Shown here one piece after another: positions 44,272-54,252 of a DNA stretch of 64,000 bases; the first letter of the stretch is position 1, and every line of letters begins with the position of its first letter. The notes under the pieces are model-generated. The model had not been told where the DNA came from, made no database searches, and was given only the letters and a program-made list of their open reading frames with translations. This DNA comes from Glaciecola blandensis (GTDB taxonomy: Bacteria > Pseudomonadota > Gammaproteobacteria > Enterobacterales > Alteromonadaceae). The stretch covers positions 186,001 through 250,000 of the forward strand of contig NZ_JAVRIE010000005.1 of assembly GCF_031846165.1 (NCBI RefSeq). Direction: 5' to 3'. The position numbers and the translations under genes are program-made.

Positions 44272-46143
44272 GTGACTATTAAGATACTTCCAGCCATTCT
44301 TGCCAACCAAATTGCCGCCGGTGAAGTGGTTGAGCGGCCCGCATCTGTTATTAAAGAACTGGTTGAGAACAGCATCGATGCTGGTGCAACAGACATTCTT
44401 ATTGAACTAGATAAGGGTGGCCATAAGCGTATGTTGATCAGAGACAATGGCAAAGGCATTCCAAAAGAAGAGCTGAGTTTGGCCTTAAGCCGCCATGCTA
44501 CCAGTAAAATTCAAGATATTGATGATCTAGAATCTATTACTTCTTTGGGCTTTCGAGGCGAAGCCCTCGCCAGTATTAGCTCTGTAAGTAGGTTAACGCT
44601 TACTTCAAAAACAGCTGACCAAACAGAAGCTTGGCAAGCTCATTCCGAAGGCCGGGATATGCAAATTCAGTTAAACCCTGCGGCCCATCCAAAGGGCTGC
44701 TCAGTTGAAGTGCTTGATTTGTTTTTTAATACTCCCGCCAGGCGTAAATTCCTAAAAGCTGAAAAAACAGAGTTTCAGCACATAGAAGAGATTATCAAAA
44801 GAATTGCATTGAGCCATTACGAAGTGGCATTCACTCTAAAACATAATGGTCGAGTTGTTCATCGATTTCCAGCAGTAGTAGAAGAGCTAAAACATAAGCG
44901 GATAGCGAATGTTTGTGGCCAGGGTTTTGTTGATACTAGTATTGCTATTCATGGAGAGTTTGAGGGCGTCGTCATCACAGGTTGGTGCAATGCTGTTGGA
45001 CAAGGGCGCCGAACAAACGATTTGCAATATAGCTTTGTGAATGGTCGCATGATGAAAGATAAGGTGATTATTCACGCAATCAGGCAAGCGTTTGAAGGCA
45101 TGATAGATTCACAAACATACCCCTCATTCGTATTGTTTATTACGATGCCTCCTGATGAACTTGATATCAATGTTCACCCAGCAAAACATGAAGTGCGTTT
45201 TCACAAAACTCGCCAAGTACATGACCTAATTTATAAGAGTATTTCTGATGCGCTATTACTGAGTGCATCTACCAGTGAGATCGAGTTTACCCAGGAAGAG
45301 CTAGAATCTGACGGTAAGCAAGATGGTTTGCCAGCAGCAAGTAAGGTAAGCGATTTATTTGCGGAAGTTAAACATGGCTATGGTTCGTCGCCAACGCCAA
45401 GCCCGCAGTCGTATGCTACGCCGAGCCCAAATGCTGATTATATCGCGCCATTGCAACAAAAAGAGTCGCGCTTATCGCAATCTAACTACACGCCTAAATC
45501 ATCGGGGTTTCAAGGTAAGGGCCAGGTATCTAAGAGCGCGTCAGTCAGTTATCAGAATTTGATGAGTTCCCAAAGCAGTCGAAACGAAGAGAGCAGAATA
45601 GAGCCATCATGGCTGTTGTTACCGAATAATCAAATGTTGGTCAAACAAGCTTCAAACCAGAAAACGAGAGATGAAAGCCTTGTGGCTCTCAGTTTATTGC
45701 CCGCTTGGTTCGTTCCAGCTGAAGCCCTATTCAAACAAATTCAGTCATCACAAGTGCAGCAGCCATTATTAATGCCAGTGTCGGTAAAAGAGCAAGAGCC
45801 CCCAGCAATGTTGGATGAAATGAAAACATTAGGTATGGATATTCAATTCCAGATGAACAAGTGGATCCTCAAGCAAGTCCCTGCAGCGCTCAGGCAACTG
45901 CCTTGGGTATCAATATTTCCACAACTTGTTGCTCATTCAAAGCCTGTTAGCGGGGCACAGGAGCTAATGCAAATTTTATGTATGTATTGGTCGCAAGCTC
46001 ATGAATTTAGTTATGTTGAACTAGACAATTGGTTGTCTTCGCTAGCGACAAGTGAACAATCTGAGTTATTACAGAAATTTGGCTCAGCATTTGAAATGCC
46101 CATAAATTCGAGTGTAGAAGGCATGAGCACAAAGCATGAGTGA
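44272..46143 (+). CDS. mutL: DNA mismatch repair protein MutL
   Basis: A 623-residue protein starting at GTG. The N-terminal GHKL ATPase shows the family motifs ELVENSIDAGA, DNGKGIP, and FRGEALASI within the first 100 residues. The transducer domain reaches about 330, and a low-complexity Ser/Gln/Pro linker covers about 340-450. The C-terminal dimerisation domain lacks the DQHAxxE endonuclease motif, as expected for a MutH-type (gammaproteobacterial) MutL. It overlaps miaA by 8 bp. Confidence 0.97.
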   Translation: MTIKILPAILANQIAAGEVVERPASVIKELVENSIDAGATDILIELDKGGHKRMLIRDNGKGIPKEELSLALSRHATSKIQDIDDLESITSLGFRGEALASISSVSRLTLTSKTADQTEAWQAHSEGRDMQIQLNPAAHPKGCSVEVLDLFFNTPARRKFLKAEKTEFQHIEEIIKRIALSHYEVAFTLKHNGRVVHRFPAVVEELKHKRIANVCGQGFVDTSIAIHGEFEGVVITGWCNAVGQGRRTNDLQYSFVNGRMMKDKVIIHAIRQAFEGMIDSQTYPSFVLFITMPPDELDINVHPAKHEVRFHKTRQVHDLIYKSISDALLLSASTSEIEFTQEELESDGKQDGLPAASKVSDLFAEVKHGYGSSPTPSPQSYATPSPNADYIAPLQQKESRLSQSNYTPKSSGFQGKGQVSKSASVSYQNLMSSQSSRNEESRIEPSWLLLPNNQMLVKQASNQKTRDESLVALSLLPAWFVPAEALFKQIQSSQVQQPLLMPVSVKEQEPPAMLDEMKTLGMDIQFQMNKWILKQVPAALRQLPWVSIFPQLVAHSKPVSGAQELMQILCMYWSQAHEFSYVELDNWLSSLATSEQSELLQKFGSAFEMPINSSVEGMSTKHE

Positions 46144-47101
46144 AATAATTCAAGCTGAGACTAATCTTGCCAATCAGCCTCAAGTGATTACGCTGATGGG
46201 GCCAACTGCGTCTGGCAAGACCGCATTAGCGATAGAATTAGCCAAACAAATAAATGGCGAGGTTATTAGCGTAGATTCTGCGTTGATATATCGTGGTATG
46301 GATATTGGTACGGCGAAACCTGATTTAACTGAGCAAGATGGCATAAAACATTGGCTGATTGATATCATCGAGCCAAATCAGACTTATTCTGTTGCCGAGT
46401 TTCGGCGTGACGCGATAGCTTGTATTGAAGATATTGTTGCAAGAGGAAAAGTACCCATTCTGGCTGGTGGCACAATGATGTACTTTAATGGTCTTATTAA
46501 GGGCCTATCAAGTTTGCCGAACGCGGATGAAAACGTACGCACTCAAATCCAAGCATTTATTGATACTCATGGGTTGAGCGCAGCACACCGTAAACTGAGT
46601 GAGTTAGACCCAGAGAGCGGCCAACGTATTCATGAAAATGACCCACAAAGGATTATGCGGGCTCTTGAAGTCTTTGAACTCAGTGGTAAAACAATAACAG
46701 AGCTTCAAGCCATTAAACCCAAGCCTTTGCCCTATATGTTTACTGAATTTAGTCTGATGCCACAGGACAGAAACGTCTTGCATGAGCGCATTGCGCAACG
46801 CTTCGATTTGATGCTAACGAATAATTTTGAACAAGAAGTCGCAAAACTGCGTAATGACACTACACTACATATTGATCTCCCGGCAATTCGTAGCGTAGGT
46901 TACCGCCAAATGTGGCTTTATCTCGCTGGTGAATATGGCACAGGAAAAGTCGCTTGGGAGACAATGCGAGAAAAAGGCATTATAGCAACCAGGCAATTGG
47001 CAAAGCGTCAAATTACTTGGCTAAGAAGCTGGTCAGACGCTATTGAGCTTGAAACTGGGAATGTCGATAATATCAATGCGGTAATGCGCAGGATTAGGTA
47101 A
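46136..47101 (+). CDS. miaA: tRNA dimethylallyltransferase MiaA
   Basis: A 321-residue enzyme with Walker A GPTASGKTALA (about 21-31), followed by VDSALIYRGMDIGTAKP and AGGTMMYF. It transfers the dimethylallyl group to A37 of tRNAs reading UNN codons. The start overlaps the end of mutL (8 bp), and the product order mutL-miaA-hfq is the conserved one. Confidence 0.97.
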   Translation: MSEIIQAETNLANQPQVITLMGPTASGKTALAIELAKQINGEVISVDSALIYRGMDIGTAKPDLTEQDGIKHWLIDIIEPNQTYSVAEFRRDAIACIEDIVARGKVPILAGGTMMYFNGLIKGLSSLPNADENVRTQIQAFIDTHGLSAAHRKLSELDPESGQRIHENDPQRIMRALEVFELSGKTITELQAIKPKPLPYMFTEFSLMPQDRNVLHERIAQRFDLMLTNNFEQEVAKLRNDTTLHIDLPAIRSVGYRQMWLYLAGEYGTGKVAWETMREKGIIATRQLAKRQITWLRSWSDAIELETGNVDNINAVMRRIR

Positions 47102-47133
47102 AATTCGGTACATATTTCTGTTTTAATAGTATA

Positions 47134-47149
47134 CACTGCATCAGCAGTG
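47134..47149 (+). other. Small hairpin upstream of hfq
   Basis: CACTGC-ATCA-GCAGTG forms a 6-bp stem and 4-base loop in the miaA-hfq gap without a T-run. It could be a processing or attenuating structure in the hfq leader; hfq mRNA is often autoregulated in other bacteria. Weak evidence. Confidence 0.35.
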
Positions 47150-47197
47150 AGACTATTCGCAAAGAATAAAACATAATAATAAGAGTAAGGATCGCAA

Positions 47198-47443
47198 ATG
47201 GCTAAAGGTCAATCACTACAAGACCCATTCTTGAACGCATTGAGAAAAGAACGCATCCCTGTATCAATCTACCTAGTTAATGGTATTAAATTACAAGGCC
47301 AAGTTGAATCGTTTGATCAATTCGTTATTTTGTTGAAAAATACTGTTAGCCAGATGGTTTATAAGCATGCGATTTCTACAGTGGTGCCAGCACGCGCTAT
47401 TGTCATGCCAACACAAGGCGATGGAGACGGTCAAAGCGAATAG
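47198..47443 (+). CDS. hfq: RNA chaperone Hfq
   Basis: An 81-residue Sm-like protein with Sm1 (LQDPFLNALRKERIPVSIYLVNGIKLQGQVESFDQ region, residues 8-41) and Sm2 (YKHAISTVVPAR, residues 56-67). The C-terminal tail is short compared with E. coli Hfq (102 residues). It binds sRNAs and mRNAs as a hexamer. The ribosome-binding site TAAGGA precedes the ATG. Confidence 0.99.
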   Translation: MAKGQSLQDPFLNALRKERIPVSIYLVNGIKLQGQVESFDQFVILLKNTVSQMVYKHAISTVVPARAIVMPTQGDGDGQSE

Positions 47444-47498
47444 TTCGCACGGCTTCAACTTCACGTCAATTTATCACGTTCAGTAATCGGAGCCCTAT

Positions 47499-48782
47499 TT
47501 GTTTGATCGTTACGAAGCCGGTGAGCAGGCTGTCTTAGTTCACGTTGATTTTTCGGATGAGAACAACAAGGAAGACGTTAACGAACTTCAGATGTTAGTG
47601 AGTTCAGCCGGAGTGAAAACCGCAACCGTGCTGACTACGTCTCGTCATGCCCCTCATGCTAAATATTTTGTCGGCAGCGGCAAAGCCGAAGAAATTGCCG
47701 AAACTGTGCAAGCTATCGGGGCAGATGTCGTTATTTTTAATCACCAACTATCACCTTCACAAGAGCGCAACTTAGAAAAACTCGTTTGTTGCCGTGTGCT
47801 TGATAGAACCAGTCTTATATTAGATATATTCGCTCAGCGAGCACGAACCCATGAAGGCAAGTTACAAGTTGAATTGGCCCAATTACGCCATATTTCCACT
47901 CGCTTAATCCGAGGTTGGACTCACTTGGAGCGTCAGAAAGGTGGTATTGGCTTGCGAGGTCCGGGCGAAACTCAATTAGAAACCGACCGACGTTTGCTGC
48001 GTGGCAGAGTAAAAGCACTCTTACGCCGTTTAGCAAAAGTTCAAAAACAACGTGAGCAAGGGCGACGTTCACGGAAAAGGGCGGAAATACCAACTGTTTC
48101 TCTCGTTGGTTACACTAACGCCGGCAAGTCAACGCTCTTTAATACCATTACAAATGCGGGAGTGTACGCAGCCGACCAATTATTTGCGACTCTCGATCCC
48201 ACACTTCGCAAAATTGAACTAGCAGAAGTTGGACAGGCAATACTGGCAGATACGGTTGGCTTTATTCGACATTTACCACACGATCTAGTTGCCGCTTTCA
48301 AAGCAACATTGCAAGAAACACAAGAAGCCGACATATTGTTGCATGTTATTGATTACGCAGATGATCAATATCGTGAAAACATTGACCAAGTAAATGAAGT
48401 TCTAGATGAAATAGATGCGGGTGAAGTACCGCAACTCATCGTTTGCAACAAAATTGATCGCTTAGAGGGTGTTGAACCGAAGATAGATCGTGATGATGAA
48501 GGTCGACCGATACGGGTTTGGGTTTCAGCACAGGAAGGTTTGGGTATTGATTTATTAAAATCTGCCCTCACTGAATGTTTACACAAGACGATGGTGCAGC
48601 ATAAATTAAAAATACCTCCAAATGAGGGCAGGTTGCGTGGAATACTCTATAATCTAAATTGTATCTCGGAACAAAGCTACTCGGACGAAGGCGATTGGCT
48701 TGTTGATGTAAAAATGCTGGAAAGTGATTGGAATAAAATAGATAAGCAACTAGAGCATCGTCTAACCAATTATATCTTGTAA
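47499..48782 (+). CDS. hflX: Ribosome-associated GTPase HflX
   Basis: A 427-residue GTPase that splits stalled ribosomes under stress. The N-terminal HflX domain (FDRYEAGEQAVLVHVDF) is followed by the glycine-rich linker (GGIGLRGPGETQLETDRR) and the G domain with GYTNAGKSTLF, DTVGFIRHLP and NKID. The start is TTG at 47499 with GGAG six bases upstream, matching the family's MFDRY start. It lies 55 bp after hfq. Confidence 0.96.
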   Translation: MFDRYEAGEQAVLVHVDFSDENNKEDVNELQMLVSSAGVKTATVLTTSRHAPHAKYFVGSGKAEEIAETVQAIGADVVIFNHQLSPSQERNLEKLVCCRVLDRTSLILDIFAQRARTHEGKLQVELAQLRHISTRLIRGWTHLERQKGGIGLRGPGETQLETDRRLLRGRVKALLRRLAKVQKQREQGRRSRKRAEIPTVSLVGYTNAGKSTLFNTITNAGVYAADQLFATLDPTLRKIELAEVGQAILADTVGFIRHLPHDLVAAFKATLQETQEADILLHVIDYADDQYRENIDQVNEVLDEIDAGEVPQLIVCNKIDRLEGVEPKIDRDDEGRPIRVWVSAQEGLGIDLLKSALTECLHKTMVQHKLKIPPNEGRLRGILYNLNCISEQSYSDEGDWLVDVKMLESDWNKIDKQLEHRLTNYIL

Positions 48783-48863
48783 CAGAATTATTTGCGTAAT
48801 CGAAAATCTAATCGATTACGCTTTACGTATTCACATTAATGACATTACTTACGGAGTAACTAT

Positions 48864-50015
48864 ATGGCTTGGAATGAGCCGGGTGGTGATAAAAACGACC
48901 CTTGGAAAAATCGCGGTGGCAAGGAACAAGGGCCACCAGACTTAGATGACGTACTAAAGAATTTATTTGGTAAATTCGGCAAAGCTGGTGGCGGCGGTAG
49001 CGGTAAAAGCTATACCGGCATGGGTGTCGGATTACTATTAGTGATCCTATTGGTCGTGTGGGCACTCAGCGGCTTCTATACCATCAAAGAAGCAGAGCGT
49101 GGTGTGTTATTACGTTTCGGTGAGAATACTGGAATTCTAGCGCAGCCTGGTTTGAGTTGGAAAATGACGTTTATCGACGAAGTTATTCCAGTCAACGTTC
49201 AAAGCATCAGGGACCAAGGTTCTGCAGGGGCGATGCTAACGGAAGACGAAAACATGGTTAGGGTTGAAATGGAAATGCAGTATCGTATCTCCGACCCATA
49301 TCAATGGACGTTCTCTGTTACAGACCCTGAGACTAGTCTTAGTCAAGCTTTAGACAGTGCAATTCGTTACGTTGTTGGTCACACTAAAATGGATGATATC
49401 TTAACTGATGGTCGTGAAACGGCTCGTCAGCGAGTTCGTGAAGAGCTTGAGGGTATTATTAGTGCTTACAATATTGGTGTGACGATCATCGATATGAACT
49501 TTAAAGATGCGCGACCTCCTCAGGAAGTAAAAGCAGCATTTGATGATGCTATTGCGGCGCAAGAGGATGAAGTCCGTTTTATCCGTGAAGCAGAGGCGTA
49601 TGCACGTGAACTTGAGCCGAAAGCTCGTGGTCAAGTAAACCGTATGAACGAAGAAGCACAAGCGTATAAAGAGCGCTCTATCTTGGAAGCACAAGGTGAA
49701 GTTGCACGCTTTGAAGAACTCTTACCTCAGTATATTGCTGCACCGGAAGTGACTCGACAGCGTATTTACATCGAAACGATGGAGCAAGTGTTCAGTAGCA
49801 CTAGCAAAATCATGGTCGATACTAAAGGTAGCGGCAACATGATGTACTTACCATTGGATAAAATCATGGAGCGTCAGAACTCGCAAACCCAAGCTCAGCG
49901 TGATCAAGCGAAAAACACCTTAGAAGGTTTACGTAATTCGTCTGATGCTGAATCATTGTTAAACCGAGTTCAAAATAACAATATCCGCTCGACAACCAGA
50001 CAAGGGAGAAACTAA
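48864..50015 (+). CDS. hflK: FtsH regulator HflK (SPFH protein)
   Basis: A 383-residue inner-membrane protein. The Gly/Asn-rich cytoplasmic N-terminus (about 1-50) starts with AWNEPGGDKNDPW. One transmembrane helix (about 55-73) is followed by a periplasmic SPFH domain and a coiled-coil tail. With HflC it forms the cage around FtsH and controls membrane-protein proteolysis. hflC starts 2 bp after its stop. Confidence 0.97.
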   Translation: MAWNEPGGDKNDPWKNRGGKEQGPPDLDDVLKNLFGKFGKAGGGGSGKSYTGMGVGLLLVILLVVWALSGFYTIKEAERGVLLRFGENTGILAQPGLSWKMTFIDEVIPVNVQSIRDQGSAGAMLTEDENMVRVEMEMQYRISDPYQWTFSVTDPETSLSQALDSAIRYVVGHTKMDDILTDGRETARQRVREELEGIISAYNIGVTIIDMNFKDARPPQEVKAAFDDAIAAQEDEVRFIREAEAYARELEPKARGQVNRMNEEAQAYKERSILEAQGEVARFEELLPQYIAAPEVTRQRIYIETMEQVFSSTSKIMVDTKGSGNMMYLPLDKIMERQNSQTQAQRDQAKNTLEGLRNSSDAESLLNRVQNNNIRSTTRQGRN

Positions 50016-50017
50016 GC

Positions 50018-50899
50018 ATGAAGAATTTATTAGCAGTTGTTTTAGTTATCTTGTTGGCGATTGGTTATGGCTCAATCTTCGTAGTTAAAGAAGGGACACG
50101 TTCTATTGTTGTGCGCTTTGGTAAGGTATTACAAGACAATGAAGGCGTAACACAAGTGAATGCCCCTGGTTTACACTTTAAAATGCCATTCTTTGATCAA
50201 GTAAAAGTCTTAGATGCACGCATCCAAACCTTGGATGAGCAGCCAGACCGTTTCGTGACAATCGAGAAAGAAGATTTGATCGTTGACTCTTATGTGAAAT
50301 GGAAAGTTCAAGACTTCGAACGTTACTATCTGTCTACAGGTGGCGACCGCTTCCAAGCTGAGAGCTTACTTAAGCAAAAGGTAAATAACGGTCTCCGTTC
50401 TGAATTTGGTTCACGTACTATTAAGCAGATTGTTTCTGGTGAACGTAGCGAGCTTATGGATGAAGCGATGGAGCAAGCATCTGGGAGTTCTGATGAGCTA
50501 GGTATCGAGATTGTTGATGTGCGAGTGAAGCAAATCAATCTACCAACTGAAATCAGTGAATCGATCTTTAACCGTATGCGTTCTGAGCGTGCTGCAGCAG
50601 CAAGAGAATATCGTTCAGAGGGTCGAGAGCAGGGTGAAATCATTCGTGCTAATATCGATGCGAAAGTAACGATAATGCTTGCCGATGCTGAACGTAATGC
50701 ACGTCAACTGCGCGGTGAAGGTGATGCCCAATCAGCTCAAATATACGCAGAGGCCTTCTCAAAGGACACTGAGTTCTACTCATTCCTAAGAAGTATGGAT
50801 GCATACAAAAATAGCTTTAATAGCAAACAAGATGTCCTGATTTTGGAACCAGACAGCGATTTCTTCAGATATCTAAATGCCCAAGGCGGAAAAAAGTAA
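50018..50899 (+). CDS. hflC: FtsH regulator HflC (SPFH protein)
   Basis: A 293-residue SPFH protein with one N-terminal membrane segment (about 3-20) and the HflC-type start VKEGTRSIVVRFGKV. It has LDEQPDRFVTIEKEDLIVDSYVKW and a C-terminal coiled coil. It is the partner of HflK in the FtsH complex, encoded immediately after it and ended by a strong terminator. Confidence 0.97.
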   Translation: MKNLLAVVLVILLAIGYGSIFVVKEGTRSIVVRFGKVLQDNEGVTQVNAPGLHFKMPFFDQVKVLDARIQTLDEQPDRFVTIEKEDLIVDSYVKWKVQDFERYYLSTGGDRFQAESLLKQKVNNGLRSEFGSRTIKQIVSGERSELMDEAMEQASGSSDELGIEIVDVRVKQINLPTEISESIFNRMRSERAAAAREYRSEGREQGEIIRANIDAKVTIMLADAERNARQLRGEGDAQSAQIYAEAFSKDTEFYSFLRSMDAYKNSFNSKQDVLILEPDSDFFRYLNAQGGKK

Positions 50900-50927
50900 G
50901 GTATCTTCAAAAGGTAAATAAAGCCAA

Positions 50928-50960
50928 AAGCCTGAACTGTCATAGTTCAGGCTTTTTTTT
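50928..50960 (+). terminator. Strong rho-independent terminator after hflC
   Basis: A perfect 11-bp stem AAGCCTGAACT / AGTTCAGGCTT with a 5-base loop, followed by T residues to 50960. It closes the nnr-to-hflC transcription block. Confidence 0.95.
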
Positions 50961-51079
50961 GTGCGATTAAAATGACAATTTTTACGTCTTGGGATACTCT
51001 TATTTTTTAGTTCGGTGAATTCAGATTGGAATACGCTTTCATCGCTTTATTTATTTAATCACAGGAAGCAGCGCACTTC

Positions 51080-53200
51080 ATGCAAATGAATATTCAGAAT
51101 ATCACCTTGGATGATATTAAAGAGCGCTTAACCACAACGCTCTTTAACCTTTCTGCTGCTTTTGCCATTATCACTCTTATTGCGTCCCTAAGCCGAATAT
51201 CCACTCTGGGTTTCATGCCAGTCATGGCTCTGCACACTGTTATTGTGATTAGCATGATAGTGATTGTCATTTTTAGTAAAAATATTCACTACACTTATCG
51301 CGGTCAGTTTCTCTGTATCACCTTATTTATAGGCGGTGTTGCTGGCTTGCATAACTTTGGTTTGTCAGCTGGTGGGACTATTTTTCTCTATGGTTGTAGC
51401 ATTATCAGCGCAATGATACTCAACTTTAGAGCAGCTATTGCCTTTAATGTTGGTGGTGCGGCAGCATTAATCTTGTATTTGGTATTTATCAATAAGTTAG
51501 GTTATACCTTTAAAGTTGATGTTGGTGAGTATGGTCTAAGAACGTCTTCTTGGTTGGTCTATATACTCAGCTATGTTTTTATAAATTCAGTAGTATTGTT
51601 TTTGGTAATTCGTGTGAATCAGTATTTAATCAAACTTAGCGAATTGCAAAAAGCCAACTTGACGCGCACTGAAGTAAAATTAGACTATTCTCAAACTATA
51701 TTGAACACAGTGCTTAATAATCTACCCTTTGCAATTTTATGGAAAGATGCTGATTCTAATTACGTCGGTGCAAATAAACAGTTTTTAGCACAAATGGGAC
51801 TTAAAAACCTATCTGATATAGCAGGTTCCAAGGATTCTGATTTTCTGCCCAATGATCAGGTGCAAAAGATACAGAAAATGGAGCAAACGCTTATTGGCGA
51901 TAGAGAAGCCAAAATTCGTTATCATGATATATTCGAAGACGAGCAAGGCAATCGCAAGCATCGAGAAATAATGCGCATCGGTATGCATTCTGACAATGGA
52001 GAGTTAGTAGGGTTATTGGTTTCTTTCAATGACATTACAGAGTTTAAACGTCTTGAAGAAAAAGCTCAGAAAGCAATGGAACAAGCCACTGCAGCGAACA
52101 CCGCAAAATCTCGTTTTCTGGCAAATATTTCACACGAACTTCGAACACCTATGAATGGTGTATATGGATTATTAGATCTGTGCTTACATACTGAGGTAAC
52201 AGAACAACAAGCTGACTATTTGCTAAAGGCAAGCACGTCAATTCGTTTACTCACGAGAATCATTAATGATCTCCTAGATCTGTCAAAGATTGAGGCCAAC
52301 CAGCTTCAACTAGAACAGATTCCATTCAGTTTTAAAGAGCTCTTAGTGGATGCTGAGAATCTATTTAGAAAGGACGCTGAAGCAAAGGGATTGCAGCTAG
52401 AGCTAGACTATTATGGTAAAGATGATTTGGTTCCGATAGGCGATCCAACAAGGATAAGCCAGATAATCTTCAATTTGTTGTCCAATGCAATCAAGTTTAC
52501 CGACAGTGGAAAGGTAAAAGTGACGATAAAGTCATTAGAATACTCGGGCATTTTGACTACAAAGATATACGTGCAAGACTCAGGCAAAGGAATAGCTGAT
52601 GAAAACTTGGATAAAATATTTGATGCTTTTACTCAAGCTGAATTAGCAACTACCCGAGAAAGTGGTGGCTCTGGCTTAGGTTTGTCTATTGTAAAGAAGC
52701 TAGTTGAGCAAATGGAAGGCTTGATGTCTGTCAAAAGTAGTGTAGGGGTTGGTACTAAGTTCTGTATTACCTTAAGACATAAACAGCAAGGTAAAGAAAA
52801 GCGGGTAGATAGAAAGAAACGCAATTTAATTGATCTTAAAGGAAAATCGATATTAGTTGTGGATGACAACCTTATTAATATCGAGATTGCTGGTGCGATT
52901 CTCACGCAAAATGGTGCAGAAACTCATTCAGCGTATAACGGTGTTGAGGCGATTGAATTTTTGAACAAGCAAACTGTTGATTTAGTGCTTTTGGACATTG
53001 CCATGCCTGTGATGGACGGTTGTGAATGTATCAAGAGAATTCGAGCAATGCGATCATTAAGAAACTTGCCTGTTATCGCTCTCACAGCAAACGTAATGGC
53101 CAGTGAGGTTGAGACTTACAGAGAGCTAGGCTTTGACACCTATATCCCTAAACCGTATGAACGAGCCCATCTATTGGAAACGATTGCTAACTATTTGTAA
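51080..53200 (+). CDS. Membrane-bound hybrid histidine kinase (TM-PAS-HisKA-HATPase-REC)
   Basis: A 706-residue sensor with about six transmembrane helices (roughly 20-200) and a short coiled linker. A PAS domain (about 210-330, FAILWKDADSNYVGANKQFL) follows. HisKA has His352 (ISHELRTPMNG), HATPase has DSGKGIADEN and SGLGLSIV, and a C-terminal receiver has Asp639 (LLDIAMPVMDG). There is no HPt, so the phosphate must pass to another protein. The sensor ligand is unknown, and the membrane region looks like a MASE-type or 7TM-like module. No response regulator is adjacent; the next genes are a glycan-decoration cassette. Confidence 0.93.
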   Translation: MQMNIQNITLDDIKERLTTTLFNLSAAFAIITLIASLSRISTLGFMPVMALHTVIVISMIVIVIFSKNIHYTYRGQFLCITLFIGGVAGLHNFGLSAGGTIFLYGCSIISAMILNFRAAIAFNVGGAAALILYLVFINKLGYTFKVDVGEYGLRTSSWLVYILSYVFINSVVLFLVIRVNQYLIKLSELQKANLTRTEVKLDYSQTILNTVLNNLPFAILWKDADSNYVGANKQFLAQMGLKNLSDIAGSKDSDFLPNDQVQKIQKMEQTLIGDREAKIRYHDIFEDEQGNRKHREIMRIGMHSDNGELVGLLVSFNDITEFKRLEEKAQKAMEQATAANTAKSRFLANISHELRTPMNGVYGLLDLCLHTEVTEQQADYLLKASTSIRLLTRIINDLLDLSKIEANQLQLEQIPFSFKELLVDAENLFRKDAEAKGLQLELDYYGKDDLVPIGDPTRISQIIFNLLSNAIKFTDSGKVKVTIKSLEYSGILTTKIYVQDSGKGIADENLDKIFDAFTQAELATTRESGGSGLGLSIVKKLVEQMEGLMSVKSSVGVGTKFCITLRHKQQGKEKRVDRKKRNLIDLKGKSILVVDDNLINIEIAGAILTQNGAETHSAYNGVEAIEFLNKQTVDLVLLDIAMPVMDGCECIKRIRAMRSLRNLPVIALTANVMASEVETYRELGFDTYIPKPYERAHLLETIANYL

Positions 53201-53304
53201 CAGACGCTAAGCCAAGTACCAATTTCATTTTTTGTATCAAATTTGTTCAAGTTGTTTGGTAAGTAACCGTTATTATTGTTAACTTAAGCTAATCTTTATA
53301 AGCA

Positions 53305-54252
53305 ATGACTATGAAAAAAGCGCTGATGTTTGGTACTGGAAGTTCTGCTACTCACTTGATTAATAATCTGCCTAATGACCGGGTTTATTTAGCGGCAGTA
53401 GACAACGATACAGCACGTCACGGTAAGGTCTTTTTTGATATGCCTATTATTCCTCCTGAGCAAATAGGTGATTATGATTTTGACGAAATAGTGATTGGGA
53501 GCTATTGGGAAGGCACCATCAAAAAGCAGCTCATTGAAGATTTCAATATTCCTGAATCCAAAATTTTCACACCAAATAAGAAGTATTTTAAAAACGATGT
53601 TGAAAATCAGCACCCCTTTCGTGACCCGGCAACCCTAGGCTTAGCAAGAAACTTAGTCAAAACTATTTGCGGCAATGCATGTAAGGAGAATGTCCCACTA
53701 CACATTGACTATGGTACTTTACTCGGTATTGTAAGAGAGAATGACCTTATCGAATGGGACGACGATGTTGATCTAGCTGCCGACGTTATCCATGCGCAAA
53801 GTGTTCAAGATTTTCTATTGCGAACCGTCAGTAAAATTGATGATAGAGTTGACTGGCATATACGTCGTGATATTGATCAAAATGGGCGGATTATTTTCTT
53901 TAGTCTGACATTTCAGGCAAAAGAGGGATATCACTTCAAGCCTTTTGCCACATCTATCGCGATGAAAGGTGTAGAAGATGGAAAAGCCGTCAAATTAAAA
54001 AGCTTTGGTGCGTGGTTTACGCCAGCGCACCATCTTCATGAGCTAGATTCCCTTTTGTGGGAAGATACCAGAATCCTTGTACCCAACGATTATGATGGGT
54101 ACCTTAAGTTCACCTATGGGGATTGGCATACTCCTAAACAAGATGTTTCGATAGGTACAGGGGCCAATTGGCAATGTGTTCCAATCGAAGTCATTAAAAA
54201 TTCAACTTTTACAAGTGAAGTCATCTATGGAAGTGACCAAACCGATGCCTAG
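53305..54252 (+). CDS. LicD-type transferase fused to an N-terminal nucleotide-binding-like domain
   Basis: A 315-residue protein. The first ~95 residues begin with a Rossmann-like strand-Gly-rich loop (ALMFGTGSSATHLI) and resemble the N-terminal domain of sugar-modification enzymes such as PglD. From about residue 115 there is a LicD domain with the diagnostic YGTLLGIVRENDLIEWDDDVD stretch (136-156) and acidic residues Asp152, 153, 154 and 156 as metal ligands. LicD proteins transfer phosphocholine or related phospho-groups from a nucleotide carrier to sugars on surface glycans. It overlaps the next gene by 8 bp, which supplies a cytidylyltransferase-like domain. Confidence 0.8.
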   Translation: MTMKKALMFGTGSSATHLINNLPNDRVYLAAVDNDTARHGKVFFDMPIIPPEQIGDYDFDEIVIGSYWEGTIKKQLIEDFNIPESKIFTPNKKYFKNDVENQHPFRDPATLGLARNLVKTICGNACKENVPLHIDYGTLLGIVRENDLIEWDDDVDLAADVIHAQSVQDFLLRTVSKIDDRVDWHIRRDIDQNGRIIFFSLTFQAKEGYHFKPFATSIAMKGVEDGKAVKLKSFGAWFTPAHHLHELDSLLWEDTRILVPNDYDGYLKFTYGDWHTPKQDVSIGTGANWQCVPIEVIKNSTFTSEVIYGSDQTDA